Position numbers and translations under genes: made by a program. Below are positions 9,046 through 18,928 of a stretch of 64,000 bases of DNA, in pieces (position 1 is the stretch's first letter; the number at the start of each line of letters is the position of its first letter). Where the stretch lies: NCBI GenBank assembly GCA_944383765.1, contig CALWQT010000001.1, positions 434,001-498,000 on the forward strand, given 5' to 3'. The notes below the pieces were generated by a model. The model had not been told where the DNA came from. It made no database searches and saw nothing but the letters and a program-made list of their open reading frames with translations. The stretch comes from an uncultured Lachnospiraceae bacterium (lineage in GTDB: Bacteria; Bacillota; Clostridia; Lachnospirales; Lachnospiraceae).

Positions 9046-10155
9046 ATGACAAAATCTAAAGTCTATTTTACAAATTTCAGGACGACCCTGCAGGAAAACC
9101 AGCTTCAAAAGCTTGCACGGCTGGTAAAAACAGCAGGTATGCTGGAAAATATCCAGTTCAAAGACCGTTATGCGGCTATTAAGATTCATTTCGGTGAGCC
9201 GGGAAATCTGGCTTTTCTCCGTCCAAATTATTCCAAAGTTTTAGTGGATCTGATCAAAGAACAGGGGGGGAAAGTCTTTCTGACCGACTGCAATACTTTA
9301 TACGTTGGCGGCAGGAAAAATGCACTGGATCATCTGGATACCGCTTATGAAAACGGTTATTCTCCTTTCTCCACCGGTTGCCATGTTATTATCGGCGACG
9401 GACTGAAGGGAACAGATGATATTCTCGTACCTGTGGAAAACGGCGAATATGTAAAAGAAGCCAAGATCGGACGGGCTATTATGGATGCAGACATTCTGAT
9501 TTCCCTGAATCATTTTAAAGGACACGAATGTACTGGTTTCGGAGGCGCATTGAAAAATATCGGTATGGGCTGCGGTTCCAGAGCGGGAAAAATGGAGATG
9601 CATAATGCCGGAAAACCTTTTGTGGACCATGAAAAATGTGTAGGCTGCGGTTTCTGCCGGAAAAATTGCGCCCATGACGCAATTACCATCACAGATCGGA
9701 AAGCTACCATTGATACCAGCAAATGCGTAGGCTGCGGCCGCTGTATCGGAGCCTGTCCAGTGGATGCGGTTTCCACTCTCACAGATGAGTCCAATGATAT
9801 TTTAAACAAAAAAATGGCAGAATACAGTTGGGCTGTTCTTCACGGACGTCCTCATTTCCATATCAGTCTGGTCGTAGATGTTTCTCCTTACTGCGACTGC
9901 CATGGAGAAAACGATGTTCCTATTGTTCCAGACGTGGGAATGTTTGCTTCCTTTGATCCTGTGGCGCTGGATATGGCCTGTGCCGATGCCGTTAACGCTC
10001 AGCAGACCATCAAAGGCAGTATTATGGACGATGTGGAACACTGCCATCATGACCATTTTACCGATCTTCACCCTACTACTAACTGGAAAGTCTGTCTGGA
10101 CCATGCAGAAAAAATGGGAATCGGTACGACCCAGTATGAATTGATTACTATTTAA
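9046..10155 (+). CDS. DUF362 domain protein with two 4Fe-4S clusters
   Basis: A 369-residue cytoplasmic iron-sulfur protein. The N-terminal DUF362 domain (about 1-185) contains the family's KIHFGEPGN and the NHFKGHECTGFGGALKN segment. A two-cluster ferredoxin insert follows (about 190-245) with CVGCGFCRKNC and CVGCGRCIGAC. The C-terminus completes DUF362 with DVSPYCDCHGENDVPIVPD and FDPVALDMACADAVN. Family members are annotated as ferredoxin-like or hydrogenase/CO-dehydrogenase-associated proteins, but no activity is generally established. The DUF368 gene starts 17 bases downstream, so the two form an operon. Four cysteines per cluster are all present. Confidence 0.92.
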   Translation: MTKSKVYFTNFRTTLQENQLQKLARLVKTAGMLENIQFKDRYAAIKIHFGEPGNLAFLRPNYSKVLVDLIKEQGGKVFLTDCNTLYVGGRKNALDHLDTAYENGYSPFSTGCHVIIGDGLKGTDDILVPVENGEYVKEAKIGRAIMDADILISLNHFKGHECTGFGGALKNIGMGCGSRAGKMEMHNAGKPFVDHEKCVGCGFCRKNCAHDAITITDRKATIDTSKCVGCGRCIGACPVDAVSTLTDESNDILNKKMAEYSWAVLHGRPHFHISLVVDVSPYCDCHGENDVPIVPDVGMFASFDPVALDMACADAVNAQQTIKGSIMDDVEHCHHDHFTDLHPTTNWKVCLDHAEKMGIGTTQYELITI

Positions 10156-10172
10156 GGAAACGAGGTATTGAA

Positions 10173-11057
10173 ATGACTTTAATCATAGACATCATCAAAG
10201 GTATATTCATCGGAATCGCCAATGTGATCCCCGGAGTATCCGGGGGGACCATGGCGTTATCCCTTGGAATTTATGACAAACTGATCGGCTCCGTATCCAA
10301 TCTTCTGAAAGCCCCCAAAAAAAGCATTCTCACGCTCCTTCCTATTATTGTAGGTTGTGGATTGGGAATTGTAGGATTCACTTATGCCATAGAGTATCTG
10401 CTGGTTCGCCATACATTTGTCACCTGCATGACATTTGTTGGTCTGATCTTAGGCGGCATGCCTGTGCTTTATCGTTCTTTAAAAGAAAAAATGGCAGATA
10501 CTGGTTCTGGAATGGGTATCTCAGGAATCTTGTCTTTCCTGATTCTGTTTGCCATCGCCATTGGCCTTCCTCTGCTGAATTCTGCAGAAGAAACCATGAC
10601 TACCTTATCAGCTACCCCATTGACCATGATTATTCTCTTTTTCATTGGTATTATTGCTTCTGCCACCATGGTAATCCCTGGGGTATCCGGCTCACTGGTA
10701 CTGATGATTCTGGGATATTATTACAGTATTATCAATGCAGTTAAAACTTTCTTCGATGCGTTGAAAGCTTTCGATATTCCAGTTATGTTTGACCTGTGCC
10801 TGATTCTGGTTCCCTTTGGAATCGGAGTTCTGCTGGGGATTTTCCTGATTGCAAAACTGATCACATTTCTATTTGAATCTTTCGGTATCCAGACCTATTG
10901 TGCCATTTTCGGTCTGATATTGGCATCGCCTTTTGCAATTTTTTATAATACCGGTTTATTTGGCCAGTTAAGCAGTCTGAGTATGGGTACAATCATTCTC
11001 GGCTTCATACTGGCAATCGCAGGCGGAGCTGTTACCTATTTCATGGGTGAAAAGTAA
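10173..11057 (+). CDS. DUF368 polytopic membrane protein, candidate undecaprenyl-phosphate translocase (PopT family)
   Basis: A 294-residue integral membrane protein with about eight hydrophobic segments. The family hallmark NVIPGVSGGTMAL is near residue 18 and a related VIPGVSGSLVLMILGYY occurs near 165, showing the internal duplication typical of re-entrant two-fold transporters. DUF368 proteins have been implicated in recycling the lipid carrier undecaprenyl phosphate across the membrane (PopT). That role is inferred here by family only. It is the second gene of an operon with the DUF362 protein; the reason for pairing with an iron-sulfur protein is unknown. A strong terminator follows at once. 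Confidence 0.88.
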   Translation: MTLIIDIIKGIFIGIANVIPGVSGGTMALSLGIYDKLIGSVSNLLKAPKKSILTLLPIIVGCGLGIVGFTYAIEYLLVRHTFVTCMTFVGLILGGMPVLYRSLKEKMADTGSGMGISGILSFLILFAIAIGLPLLNSAEETMTTLSATPLTMIILFFIGIIASATMVIPGVSGSLVLMILGYYYSIINAVKTFFDALKAFDIPVMFDLCLILVPFGIGVLLGIFLIAKLITFLFESFGIQTYCAIFGLILASPFAIFYNTGLFGQLSSLSMGTIILGFILAIAGGAVTYFMGEK

Positions 11058-11073
11058 TAGTTCTATGAACGCT

Positions 11074-11109
11074 AAAAGAGCATATTCCAATTTTCGGAAT
11101 ATGCTCTTT
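11074..11109. terminator. Bidirectional terminator between convergent genes
   Basis: AAAGAGCATATTCC pairs with GGAATATGCTCTTT around a short loop. T-rich sequence follows on the plus strand and A/T-rich on the minus, serving DUF368 (plus) and the GntR gene (minus). Confidence 0.85.
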
Positions 11110-11125
11110 CTATATTTTTCACAAT

Positions 11126-11776
11126 CTAGTAGGCTCTAAACAACTCCCTGAAATCCAGAATGTCTGCCTTCAATTCTTCTTCCGCAGCATCCACATTACC
11201 TGAAGCTAAAAGATCCACGATTTTCAGATGTCCCTCACAATCTAAATGAAAATATGTTTTCTTCCACCGTTCCCAATGCTTCTGTGCATAAGCCCTTGTC
11301 AACACATTCATGCTTTTCTCCAGGACCTCACAGCAGTACTGGTTCCGGCAATAAGAATTCAATTTCAGGTGAAAACTCATATTATTCTGCCAGTGCCTCC
11401 AGATACTGATTTCACCGTCCACACGACAATTTCTATTGGTAAAAGTCTTCAGTTCCTCAATATCCTCCTTTGTCATCAGCGTTGCTGACAAACGCAGGCA
11501 CTGAGGCTCCAGCATCAGCCTGAAACTAATGATATCTTCAATATCTTTCTCATTAATCGTAACGATCTCATAACCATATCTGGGGTGGCTGTACAATACA
11601 CCTTCCTTGCAAAGTTCGATCAAAGCATCTCTCACAGGAGATTTGCTGACTCCATACTTTTCAATCAGCTGTTTCTCATTCAAAATCTCAGACTGTTTAT
11701 ACACGCCTTCGATAATATCATTCAAAACCTGTGAATAGATCTGCTCTTTCAATGATGCTCTTCCATTTTTCTGCAT
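11126..11776 (-). CDS. GntR family regulator with FCD domain
   Basis: A 216-residue transcription factor. The N-terminal winged helix (about 8-75) has the GntR recognition pattern EKYGVSKSPVRDALIELCKEGVL; the C-terminal all-helical FCD effector domain (about 85-212) usually binds a metal and a carboxylate ligand. GAGG lies 10 bases before the ATG, and a TATAAT at 11801-11806 (minus) with no good -35 may be its own promoter. It lies 77 bases after the end of the peptide-transporter operon and points the same way. It is the obvious candidate regulator of that operon, perhaps through the palindrome at 19965-19977. The ligand is unknown. Confidence 0.92.
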   Translation of the reverse strand: MQKNGRASLKEQIYSQVLNDIIEGVYKQSEILNEKQLIEKYGVSKSPVRDALIELCKEGVLYSHPRYGYEIVTINEKDIEDIISFRLMLEPQCLRLSATLMTKEDIEELKTFTNRNCRVDGEISIWRHWQNNMSFHLKLNSYCRNQYCCEVLEKSMNVLTRAYAQKHWERWKKTYFHLDCEGHLKIVDLLASGNVDAAEEELKADILDFRELFRAY

Positions 11777-11853
11777 TGTTTTTCAACCTCTGTTCCCCAA
11801 ATTATATTACTCCGGAAACCCTAATCTCGCATTGTTTTTTCTGTCCTGTCTCC

Positions 11854-12804
11854 TTATTCTCTTGCAGCCTGTACTGCCGCACGGATTCTGGAAAATTCAA
11901 TCTCAGTAGGAAGGGTACAATCTGCTCCCAAAAGAAATTTCGTTGTTCCCATCTCATTAATAATTTTATGAACTTCTCTGCGTATTTCCTCTTCCGTTCC
12001 GCTTACCAGCACTCCTGCCCTGTCATCCAGACCTCCTAATATCGCTCTGTCACCAAAAATCTTCTTTCCTTCCGCCAGGCTTGGATTCTGCTCGTAGATA
12101 CCCCAGTTCACCACATCGGCCGGATAGTCTTTGTAACGGTTCAGATTCAGCCTGTCTTTACACATATGTAAAATATTAAATGCTGAACGGCCTGATGCTG
12201 CATTCAACACCTTCAGATCATTCGGTTTTACAAACTCTTCAAATTCCTCATCGGTATAAAGATAAGATTCGCCACCCAAAGCAGCATAATAAATTCCATC
12301 TACCCCTATCTTAAGAGCTTCTTCTGTTAAAATGGCAAGTGCATCGGAAATACGGTCGTATGCCTGCGCCACTGCTTTTGGATTAGCTCTTAAATGTTCT
12401 GTCAGAAAACTGCTGCCTGTTTCATAACCGGCGGTACCACCTCTTGCATGCCAAGCTGATGCCACCACGCCATGTACCGTCAGTAATACTATACCATTGT
12501 CATGGACTTTATCAAGTATTTTTTTCGTGATTTCCAGCTGATCCTGAATAAAAGAAGCATTCCGGTCGAAGCTTGGAATCTTTGCCCAATCTTCCGGTTT
12601 CTGGATGGGTACGGAGCATGGTACCACATTTTCATTCATAATCTTCATAATATCTGTCCCGGTTTCACGGAAAAAGTCCAAATGGGCTTTTACGGCAGCT
12701 TCTCCATGAAAACAGGTTTCCGGAAAATGCAGCCAGAATCCTGACGGAATATACTCTACCTTTTCTCCTCTCACAGCAGCTATCGTATTTTCTCTACTAG
12801 TCAT
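11854..12804 (-). CDS. Uroporphyrinogen decarboxylase family protein, MtaA/CmuA-like
   Basis: A 316-residue TIM-barrel protein of the URO-D superfamily. It is probably not HemE: the arginine-rich N-terminal signature of HemE is absent. Instead HMC (in NILHMCKDRL, about 230) and a late Cys in LLGADCTLP (about 297) match the His-Cys-Cys zinc ligands of corrinoid-dependent methyltransferases such as MtaA. No corrinoid protein or reactivase gene is nearby. Its ATG overlaps the stop of the M20 peptidase gene (12797-12804), so it is translationally coupled to a peptide-uptake operon. A GGAGG site sits 9 bases before the ATG. Methyl transfer from an imported substrate is one possibility. Confidence 0.85.
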   Translation of the reverse strand: MTSRENTIAAVRGEKVEYIPSGFWLHFPETCFHGEAAVKAHLDFFRETGTDIMKIMNENVVPCSVPIQKPEDWAKIPSFDRNASFIQDQLEITKKILDKVHDNGIVLLTVHGVVASAWHARGGTAGYETGSSFLTEHLRANPKAVAQAYDRISDALAILTEEALKIGVDGIYYAALGGESYLYTDEEFEEFVKPNDLKVLNAASGRSAFNILHMCKDRLNLNRYKDYPADVVNWGIYEQNPSLAEGKKIFGDRAILGGLDDRAGVLVSGTEEEIRREVHKIINEMGTTKFLLGADCTLPTEIEFSRIRAAVQAARE

Positions 12805-14260
12805 AATGTGATTCCTCCTCTTCTTTTCCAATCCTATCATCCAACGCTTGCAACGCCAGTATGTAAGCTTTCATCCCCTGCTCCAGCTGTTTCAACGAAA
12901 TACACTCATCAGGCTGGTGCCCTTGTCCCCGCCCAGAAGGGAACGGATTTACTGCATCCGGAATTCCAGGACCAAATCCAACGGCATTAGGAAGATGACG
13001 GGCATAGGTACCTCCCCCCATGGTATATGGCTCATAATGTTTTCCCAACACATGATCGGCAATGCTGCAAAGCAATTTTACTTCCTGCCTTTCTGGAGAT
13101 ATAAATGAGGGAGCGGAATCATTTACTTCTGACAATGCAAATCCATAACCTGCAGCTGCCGCTGCCAGCCCTTCTTCTACCTGTTTCCCCTGAAATGATG
13201 CTGGATATCGAATATCAAACGATAATTCTACTTTACCATGTTCCAGATGTACCACGGTTCCACAGCAGGTTAATCTTCCCGTTTCCTCATCTTCAAATGG
13301 AATTCCCGTTGTTTCTCCATGAAAACTTCCGGTTAAAGCAGCTATTCCTTCCACTACTGCCTGACTGCTTCCCGTCAGTACGCCGGACTCTGCCAATGCT
13401 TCCGCCAGCACATGGATTGCATTGACGGCTCCCTCCGGAAACGCCGCGTGGCTGGATAGGCCTTCAGCAGTCAATTTCACACCATTTTCACATAATACAG
13501 CCTTAACTCCATCATACAAATTCAATTTTTCACAGATAAATGCTGAACGTTCCGGGTCCTTTTCCTGTATAACTGCACAGGCAGTCGCCGGTATTACATT
13601 GACTACGCTTCCCCCCTGAAAAGAAATCAGATTTCCTTCCACCTGAGCAGTTGCTGTAGCTCTTAAAATTCCCTTTTCTCCATAGCATACCGGGAAATTC
13701 GTATCCGGAACCAGGGAAAAATCAGGAGCTTTCCTTACTTTTCGGAAATGTTCAATATCTTCCATTCCCTTTTCTTCACTGCACCCAAAATACAACAGTA
13801 CATCATGTTTTAAGGGAATTCCCTGCTCCTTCAGGTATCTCATGGCATAAAGAGCCGCCATTGCCGGTCCCTTGTTGTCACCTACACCTCGGCCGATCAG
13901 AAAGCCGTCCTGTTCTGTACATCCCAAAGGAGGATACTCCCATCCATCTCCTAAAGGAACTACATCCAAATGGGAAAACATCCCCAGTTCTCCCCTGCCT
14001 TCCCCTTTCATGATACAGCTGCCGCAATAATTATCATAGTTCTCTGTAGAAAAGCCATAGCTTTCCGCTTTCTGAAGTGCCATATCCAGTACTTTTTTAC
14101 ATTCAGCTCCAAAAGGGAAATCCCCTTCCGCCTTTTCCGATACACTGGGCACACTTACCAGGTCTCTCAGGTCATTGACAAATTCTGTCCGATGTGTTTC
14201 GATCCAGCTGTCAATCTTACGTTCCTGGTCTTCTTTTTCTCTCCAAACGATAGGTTCCAT
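12797..14260 (-). CDS. M20 family metallopeptidase (PepV-like dipeptidase)
   Basis: A 487-residue di-zinc peptidase. Ligands in family order: His in MFSHLDVVP (about 98), Asp in GRGVGDNKGP (about 132), Glu pair in GCSEEKGMED (about 168), Asp in LVPDTNFP (about 191) and His in MGGGTYARHLPN near the C-terminus. A dimerisation or lid domain lies between about 200 and 380. Length and YPPLGCTEQDGFLIGRGVGDNKGP match PepV/Sapep dipeptidases, which are cytoplasmic. Start 14260 is chosen because AAGGAGG lies 8 bases upstream; the earlier in-frame ATG lacks a site. The gene sits 13 bases after the ABC ATPase gene, consistent with hydrolysing the peptides that transporter brings in. Confidence 0.92.
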   Translation of the reverse strand: MEPIVWREKEDQERKIDSWIETHRTEFVNDLRDLVSVPSVSEKAEGDFPFGAECKKVLDMALQKAESYGFSTENYDNYCGSCIMKGEGRGELGMFSHLDVVPLGDGWEYPPLGCTEQDGFLIGRGVGDNKGPAMAALYAMRYLKEQGIPLKHDVLLYFGCSEEKGMEDIEHFRKVRKAPDFSLVPDTNFPVCYGEKGILRATATAQVEGNLISFQGGSVVNVIPATACAVIQEKDPERSAFICEKLNLYDGVKAVLCENGVKLTAEGLSSHAAFPEGAVNAIHVLAEALAESGVLTGSSQAVVEGIAALTGSFHGETTGIPFEDEETGRLTCCGTVVHLEHGKVELSFDIRYPASFQGKQVEEGLAAAAAGYGFALSEVNDSAPSFISPERQEVKLLCSIADHVLGKHYEPYTMGGGTYARHLPNAVGFGPGIPDAVNPFPSGRGQGHQPDECISLKQLEQGMKAYILALQALDDRIGKEEEESHYD

Positions 14261-14273
14261 CGCCTCTACCTCC

Positions 14274-15248
14274 TTACTCATACAGGTGACACGCTACCTG
14301 ATGAGTTCCGTTGACAGATTTCAATTGTGGACATTCTGTCCTGCATTTCTCTGTAGCATACTTACATCTGGTATGGAAATGACATCCGGAAGGTGGATTG
14401 ATCGGACTGGGAACATCTCCTTCCAATACTACCCGCTTCATAGCGCAATCCACATCCGGAATCGGGATTGCTGACAGAAGAGCTTTCGTATAGGGGTGGG
14501 ATGGGTTATTATAAAGTTCATTCTTATCTGCAATTTCAACCACTCTTCCCAGATACATCACTGCAATTCTGTCACTTACATATTTTACCACGCTCAGATC
14601 ATGGGAAATAAACAGATACGTCAGCTGTTTCTTCTTTTTCAGTTCCTGAATCAGATTCAGCACCTGGGCACGTACCGACACATCCAGAGCAGATACAGGT
14701 TCATCACAAACCACAAATTCCGGATTCAGAGCTAACGCTCTTGCGATCACGATTCTCTGTCTCTGTCCTCCCGAAAATTCATGAGGATAACGATTCATCA
14801 TTTTCTCCGGCATTCCTACCAGCTCCATGATCTCTCTTACTCTCTCAATTTTTTCTTCCCCGCTTCCTATATGGAAAGCGTCCAGAGGAGCTTTGATCAG
14901 TTCCAGCACTGTCATTCTGGGATTCAGCGACGCATACGGGTCCTGAAAAATAAGCTGCAGTTTCTGCCTCATCTGCCGCATCTGTTCTTTTCCATAACCA
15001 GTGATATCTTCCCCATTGTAAATGATCTTCCCCTCTGTAGGCTCTACAAGCCTTAAAATAGAACGGCCAAGCGTAGATTTGCCACAACCTGATTCTCCTA
15101 CAACTCCTAATGTTTCTCCTTTATAAATGCGAAGGTTCACATTGTCAACCGCATGGACGGTCTTTACCGGTTTCCCTGTAAAAGTCTTGGCGGTAATGAA
15201 ATTCTTTTTTAATCCCTGGATATCAATCAGTACATTATTCTGTTCCAT
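14274..15248 (-). CDS. Peptide ABC transporter ATPase, OppF/DppF type
   Basis: A 324-residue ATP-binding subunit of a peptide/nickel-class ABC importer. Walker [13 protein letters not shown] (about 48), Q-loop [14 protein letters not shown], signature FSGGQRQR (about 153) and Walker [13 protein letters not shown] are intact. The C-terminal oligopeptide-transporter extension ends with the Cys pattern GCHFHTRC...C...C, four cysteines typical of OppF/DppF and associated with an iron-sulfur cluster in related ATPases. Start 15248 follows GGAGG at 8 bases. It overlaps the OppD-type gene by 14 bases. Confidence 0.93.
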   Translation of the reverse strand: MEQNNVLIDIQGLKKNFITAKTFTGKPVKTVHAVDNVNLRIYKGETLGVVGESGCGKSTLGRSILRLVEPTEGKIIYNGEDITGYGKEQMRQMRQKLQLIFQDPYASLNPRMTVLELIKAPLDAFHIGSGEEKIERVREIMELVGMPEKMMNRYPHEFSGGQRQRIVIARALALNPEFVVCDEPVSALDVSVRAQVLNLIQELKKKKQLTYLFISHDLSVVKYVSDRIAVMYLGRVVEIADKNELYNNPSHPYTKALLSAIPIPDVDCAMKRVVLEGDVPSPINPPSGCHFHTRCKYATEKCRTECPQLKSVNGTHQVACHLYE

Positions 15249-16245
15249 TTTCCTTACCTCCGTTTTCCCCATGGCAGTTTTCATATTTAAAACAGCGTAC
15301 TTTATGCCCGTCTACCTGATAAAGCCCCGGTGCCTCGTTCCAGCAACGCTCCGTAGCCTCCGGACATCTGGTACAGAAACGGCATCCCTTCGGCATATCA
15401 TCCAGGTCAGGAACGGCCCCCTTAATGGTGAAAAGTTCTCTGTCATCTTCCTGATCCAGCCTGGGTATAGAAGCCAGCAATCCCTGGGTATAGGGATGCA
15501 GCGGGTTTTTGAAAATACTTTTCGCATCCGCATATTCCACTTCTTTACCGGCATACATAACCATTACGTCGTCTGCCATCTCGGCTACTACTCCCATATC
15601 ATGGGTGATCAGCATAATAGCTGTATTTTCTTTCTTCTTCAGCTCATTCATCAGTTCCAGAATCTGTGCCTGTATCGTTACATCAAGAGCTGTTGTAGGT
15701 TCATCTGCGATCAGGAGTTTTGCATTACAGGAAAGTGCCATGGCAATCATGACCCTCTGTCGCATTCCACCTGACAGCTGATGGGGAAATTCTTTCAGGC
15801 GCTGGGCCGGTGAGGGGATGCCTACTTTCTTCAGCATCTCCTCAGCCCTCTCCCACGCCTCTTTTTTGTCAATCTTATTATGGGCCGTGATGGTTTCCAC
15901 CAACTGTTTTCCAATGGTCATGACCGGATTTAATCCCGTCATGGAATCCTGAAATATCATAGCAATCTCATTGCCCCGTATCTGGCGCATTTCTTTTGCC
16001 GTTTTTTTCAAAAGGTCCTGCCCTTCAAACAGAATCTCTCCTCCTGCCACTTTTCCGGAGATAGCCGGGATCAACCGCAGGATAGACATAGATGTAACAC
16101 TTTTTCCGCATCCGGACTCTCCTACGATTCCCAGGGTCCTTCCCCGGTCTACAGAAAATGATACACCGTCAACGGCAGTCACTGTGCCATTCTTTCCGTT
16201 GAACTGGGTTTTTAATTCTTTTACTTCAATCAGTTTTTCGGACAT
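15235..16245 (-). CDS. Peptide ABC transporter ATPase, OppD/DppD type
   Basis: A 336-residue partner ATPase. Walker [14 protein letters not shown] (about 45), Q-loop IAMIFQDSMTGLNP, signature LSGGMRQR (about 157) and Walker B LLIADEPTTALD are complete, and the C-terminal GCRFCTRCPEATERCW holds the family's cysteines. GAGGG precedes the ATG at 16245; a GTG five codons upstream overlaps that site and is rejected. It follows the binding-protein gene by 40 bases and overlaps the next ATPase. Confidence 0.93.
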   Translation of the reverse strand: MSEKLIEVKELKTQFNGKNGTVTAVDGVSFSVDRGRTLGIVGESGCGKSVTSMSILRLIPAISGKVAGGEILFEGQDLLKKTAKEMRQIRGNEIAMIFQDSMTGLNPVMTIGKQLVETITAHNKIDKKEAWERAEEMLKKVGIPSPAQRLKEFPHQLSGGMRQRVMIAMALSCNAKLLIADEPTTALDVTIQAQILELMNELKKKENTAIMLITHDMGVVAEMADDVMVMYAGKEVEYADAKSIFKNPLHPYTQGLLASIPRLDQEDDRELFTIKGAVPDLDDMPKGCRFCTRCPEATERCWNEAPGLYQVDGHKVRCFKYENCHGENGGKENGTE

Positions 16246-16285
16246 TTCAGAATCCCTCACTTTTCCATTGGTTTATTGCCTGCTG

Positions 16286-17956
16286 TTACTTGTTTACCTT
16301 CCAAGCCCAAACATTCTTGTTCACATTATAATCCAGGCTGCCCTGACGTACATTTTCAATTTTAGAACTGTAGGCAAACAGATCGTTGGTGAAATACAGG
16401 AATGCCTTCGGCATCCAATCTACCATCATTTCCTGGTAATCATCATAGATTTCTTTTCTAGCTTCAAACGTAATCTCATGAGCACCGGATTCTCCCAGTT
16501 CACCCAGAGCCGGATCCTGAAGCTGAGCAAAGTTATTCATATATCCTACTGTAACGTTCGGAACACTCTCAGACGGATCTACAGAGCCAGAAGAACCGAT
16601 AAAGCAGAGATCATAGTCTCCGTTTCTTGCATTGGTGAGCAATGTTGGGAAATCCAGAGTCTGTATCTTAGTCTTGATTCCAATTTTCTGCAGATCCTGC
16701 TGAATCAGAATCGCTGATTTTTCTCTTACTTCATTTCCGGTGGATACCAGCATCTGCAGTTCTCTGTTTTCGTCCCAGCCAGCTTCTTTTACAATCTGTG
16801 CTGCTCTTTCCGGATCATACTGAACCGGTTCCATATTTTCAATTTCCTGATTATAGTACTGATGGTCAGAAGGTAACGGTCCTAACGCTACTCTTCCTTC
16901 TCCCTGAAGGAGCTGATCCACAATAACTTCTTTGTTAATAGCCATACTTATAGCATGACGGATTTCTTTCGTCATATAATCTCTGGAAGTATTCATTGCC
17001 ATATACTGATAAGCAAAGGTAGGAATGGAAGCTGCTGTCACTCCTTCTGTATTCTTCGCTGCCTGCCAGTCCTGAAGCGGTATCTGAGTATTTCCGCTCA
17101 GTACGTCGATTTCTCCACTCATCAGGCCGGAAAGCAGGTTGGAAGACTGTACTTTTTTGAAAACTAAACGGTCAAAATCAGGAGTTCCCAGATAATAATC
17201 TTTGTTCGCAATGAACTGTACACTCTCTCCGGAAATCGTGCTTTCAAAAATACAAGGACCAGATCCAATTGGATGCTGCCAGAATTCATCATTTACCAGA
17301 TCCGCATCAGAAATTCCAGAAAGCAGATGCTCCGGAATAATGAAAAAGTCACGATTTATAAGAGCATAAATGATAGACGGATCCATCGGTTCCTTTAAAG
17401 TAAATTCTACCGTGTGATCATCAATAGCTGCTACCTGGATGGAATTTTCTGAAAGTTCTTTTCCTGTCTCATCCGTTCCTGCAAAATACTGCATACGGAT
17501 ACGGCGCAGATAATTATAATCCTGGGAAGATGCCACCTGAGCGCTGTAAACTACATCCGCTGCTGTTACCGGTTCTCCATCATGCCATTTTGCATTTGGA
17601 TTCAGATGGTAAGTAATCTTATCCTGAGCCTCATTGGTCTCCCAGCTTTCTGCAAGTCTCGGCTCAAAGGTTCCGTCTGTATTGATGGTCATCAGACGGT
17701 CAAACATCAACTCATTTACATTATCAGCGCCTGCATTTGTAGTATTCATAGGCATGAAGCTGTCCCAGTCACCTGTCTGGGCTATTGTTACTACTTTTTC
17801 TCCTCCTGACGAAGCTGCTTCCGTTGCTGCTGTTTCGCCGCTTCCGGATGTACCAGCTGCTGTAGTTCCAGTTGAGCTGCCTCCTCCGCAGGCAGTCATG
17901 GCAGCCATGGTAAACACAAGTGCCAATGCCGTAAGTTTCTTCAGATTTTTCTTCAT
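16286..17956 (-). CDS. Peptide ABC transporter substrate-binding lipoprotein (SBP family 5)
   Basis: A 556-residue extracellular solute-binding lipoprotein. The signal peptide MKKNLKKLTALALVF ends in the lipobox TACGGGSS with Cys near residue 22, followed by a Ser/Thr/Gly-rich tether to about 50. The mature part has the family-5 landmarks: FEPRLAESWETNE, YHLNPNAKWHDGEPVTAADVV and the KEIRHAISMAINKE repeat near 335. It would bind peptides or a related ligand outside the cell. The gene order is permease-permease-SBP-ATPase-ATPase. GGAGGAAG precedes the start. Confidence 0.93.
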   Translation of the reverse strand: MKKNLKKLTALALVFTMAAMTACGGGSSTGTTAAGTSGSGETAATEAASSGGEKVVTIAQTGDWDSFMPMNTTNAGADNVNELMFDRLMTINTDGTFEPRLAESWETNEAQDKITYHLNPNAKWHDGEPVTAADVVYSAQVASSQDYNYLRRIRMQYFAGTDETGKELSENSIQVAAIDDHTVEFTLKEPMDPSIIYALINRDFFIIPEHLLSGISDADLVNDEFWQHPIGSGPCIFESTISGESVQFIANKDYYLGTPDFDRLVFKKVQSSNLLSGLMSGEIDVLSGNTQIPLQDWQAAKNTEGVTAASIPTFAYQYMAMNTSRDYMTKEIRHAISMAINKEVIVDQLLQGEGRVALGPLPSDHQYYNQEIENMEPVQYDPERAAQIVKEAGWDENRELQMLVSTGNEVREKSAILIQQDLQKIGIKTKIQTLDFPTLLTNARNGDYDLCFIGSSGSVDPSESVPNVTVGYMNNFAQLQDPALGELGESGAHEITFEARKEIYDDYQEMMVDWMPKAFLYFTNDLFAYSSKIENVRQGSLDYNVNKNVWAWKVNK

Positions 17957-18038
17957 AACTTCTTCCTCCTTAAAAAATTTCTATCTTTTCATCCCTTCAT
18001 ACATGGGAATCAGATATGAATTCATCATGCCCAGGCTG

Positions 18039-18917
18039 TTATTTTTTGATTTTCGTTCTGGAATCCAGGGCATCTCTCATACCATCACCGATAAAGTTAA
18101 TACTGGAAACCGTAAGGACCAGCAAAATTCCAGCCGGAACCCACAGCCACGGTTTACTGGAAAGTACCGTTATGGACTGAGCTGCATACAGGATATTTCC
18201 CCAGGAAGCCTCCGGCGGCTGTACGCCCATGCCCAGGAAACTTAATGCTGACTCCTGAATAATCGCCTGTGCGGTACGGAATGTAAAATTGATCAGAATA
18301 GGAGCAAATGCATTCGGTATGATATATTTTACAAGAATGGTAAAGTCCTTTGTTCCCACAGCTTTTGCTGACTCTACATATTCTTTTTCCCGGATGGAAA
18401 GCACATTTCCGTATATCAGCTTGGCAAAATCTGTCCAGCCTAACACACCGATCACAAAAATAATAGTCCAGATAGACGGGTCAAAAACCGATACCAGTAC
18501 CAGGATCAAAATCATAGACGGAAATGACATAAAAATATCTGCCGCCCTCATGACAACCATTTCCCAGATTCCTTTGTAATATCCTGCCAGCAATCCTAAA
18601 GGAACTCCGATCATCAGGCTGATGATTGCTGATAAAAGTCCGACTTCCAGAGAAACCCGTCCTCCATATACCAGTCTGGCAAATACATCTCTTCCTGTAT
18701 CATCCGTTCCCAGAATATGTCCCGGACCAGGTGCTGCACTGAAGTTCAGCACATCCGATGTATAAGGGTCTAACTTCATAATTACAGGCAAGATAACCAC
18801 AAGAATAACTTCCAGTAAAATAATAGCCAGTCCTAACATTGCCAGTTTATGCTGAGAGAACTTTTTCAGTACGTCGCGGCTATAAGAATCTTTTTTCATT
18901 TTTTCTTTCACTTCCAT
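18039..18917 (-). CDS. Peptide ABC transporter permease, OppC/DppC type
   Basis: A 292-residue inner-membrane subunit with six predicted helices. An N-terminal OppC_N helix (about 28-50) and the GTDDTGRDVFARLVYGGR motif (about 95) are followed by the EAA coupling loop YVESAKAVGTKDFTILVKYIIPNA. It ends FIGDGMRDALDSR, the standard OppC terminus. GGAGG is 7 bases before the ATG and the gene is 11 bases from the upstream permease. Confidence 0.93.
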   Translation of the reverse strand: MEVKEKMKKDSYSRDVLKKFSQHKLAMLGLAIILLEVILVVILPVIMKLDPYTSDVLNFSAAPGPGHILGTDDTGRDVFARLVYGGRVSLEVGLLSAIISLMIGVPLGLLAGYYKGIWEMVVMRAADIFMSFPSMILILVLVSVFDPSIWTIIFVIGVLGWTDFAKLIYGNVLSIREKEYVESAKAVGTKDFTILVKYIIPNAFAPILINFTFRTAQAIIQESALSFLGMGVQPPEASWGNILYAAQSITVLSSKPWLWVPAGILLVLTVSSINFIGDGMRDALDSRTKIKK

Positions 18918-18928
18918 TTTCGTACCTC

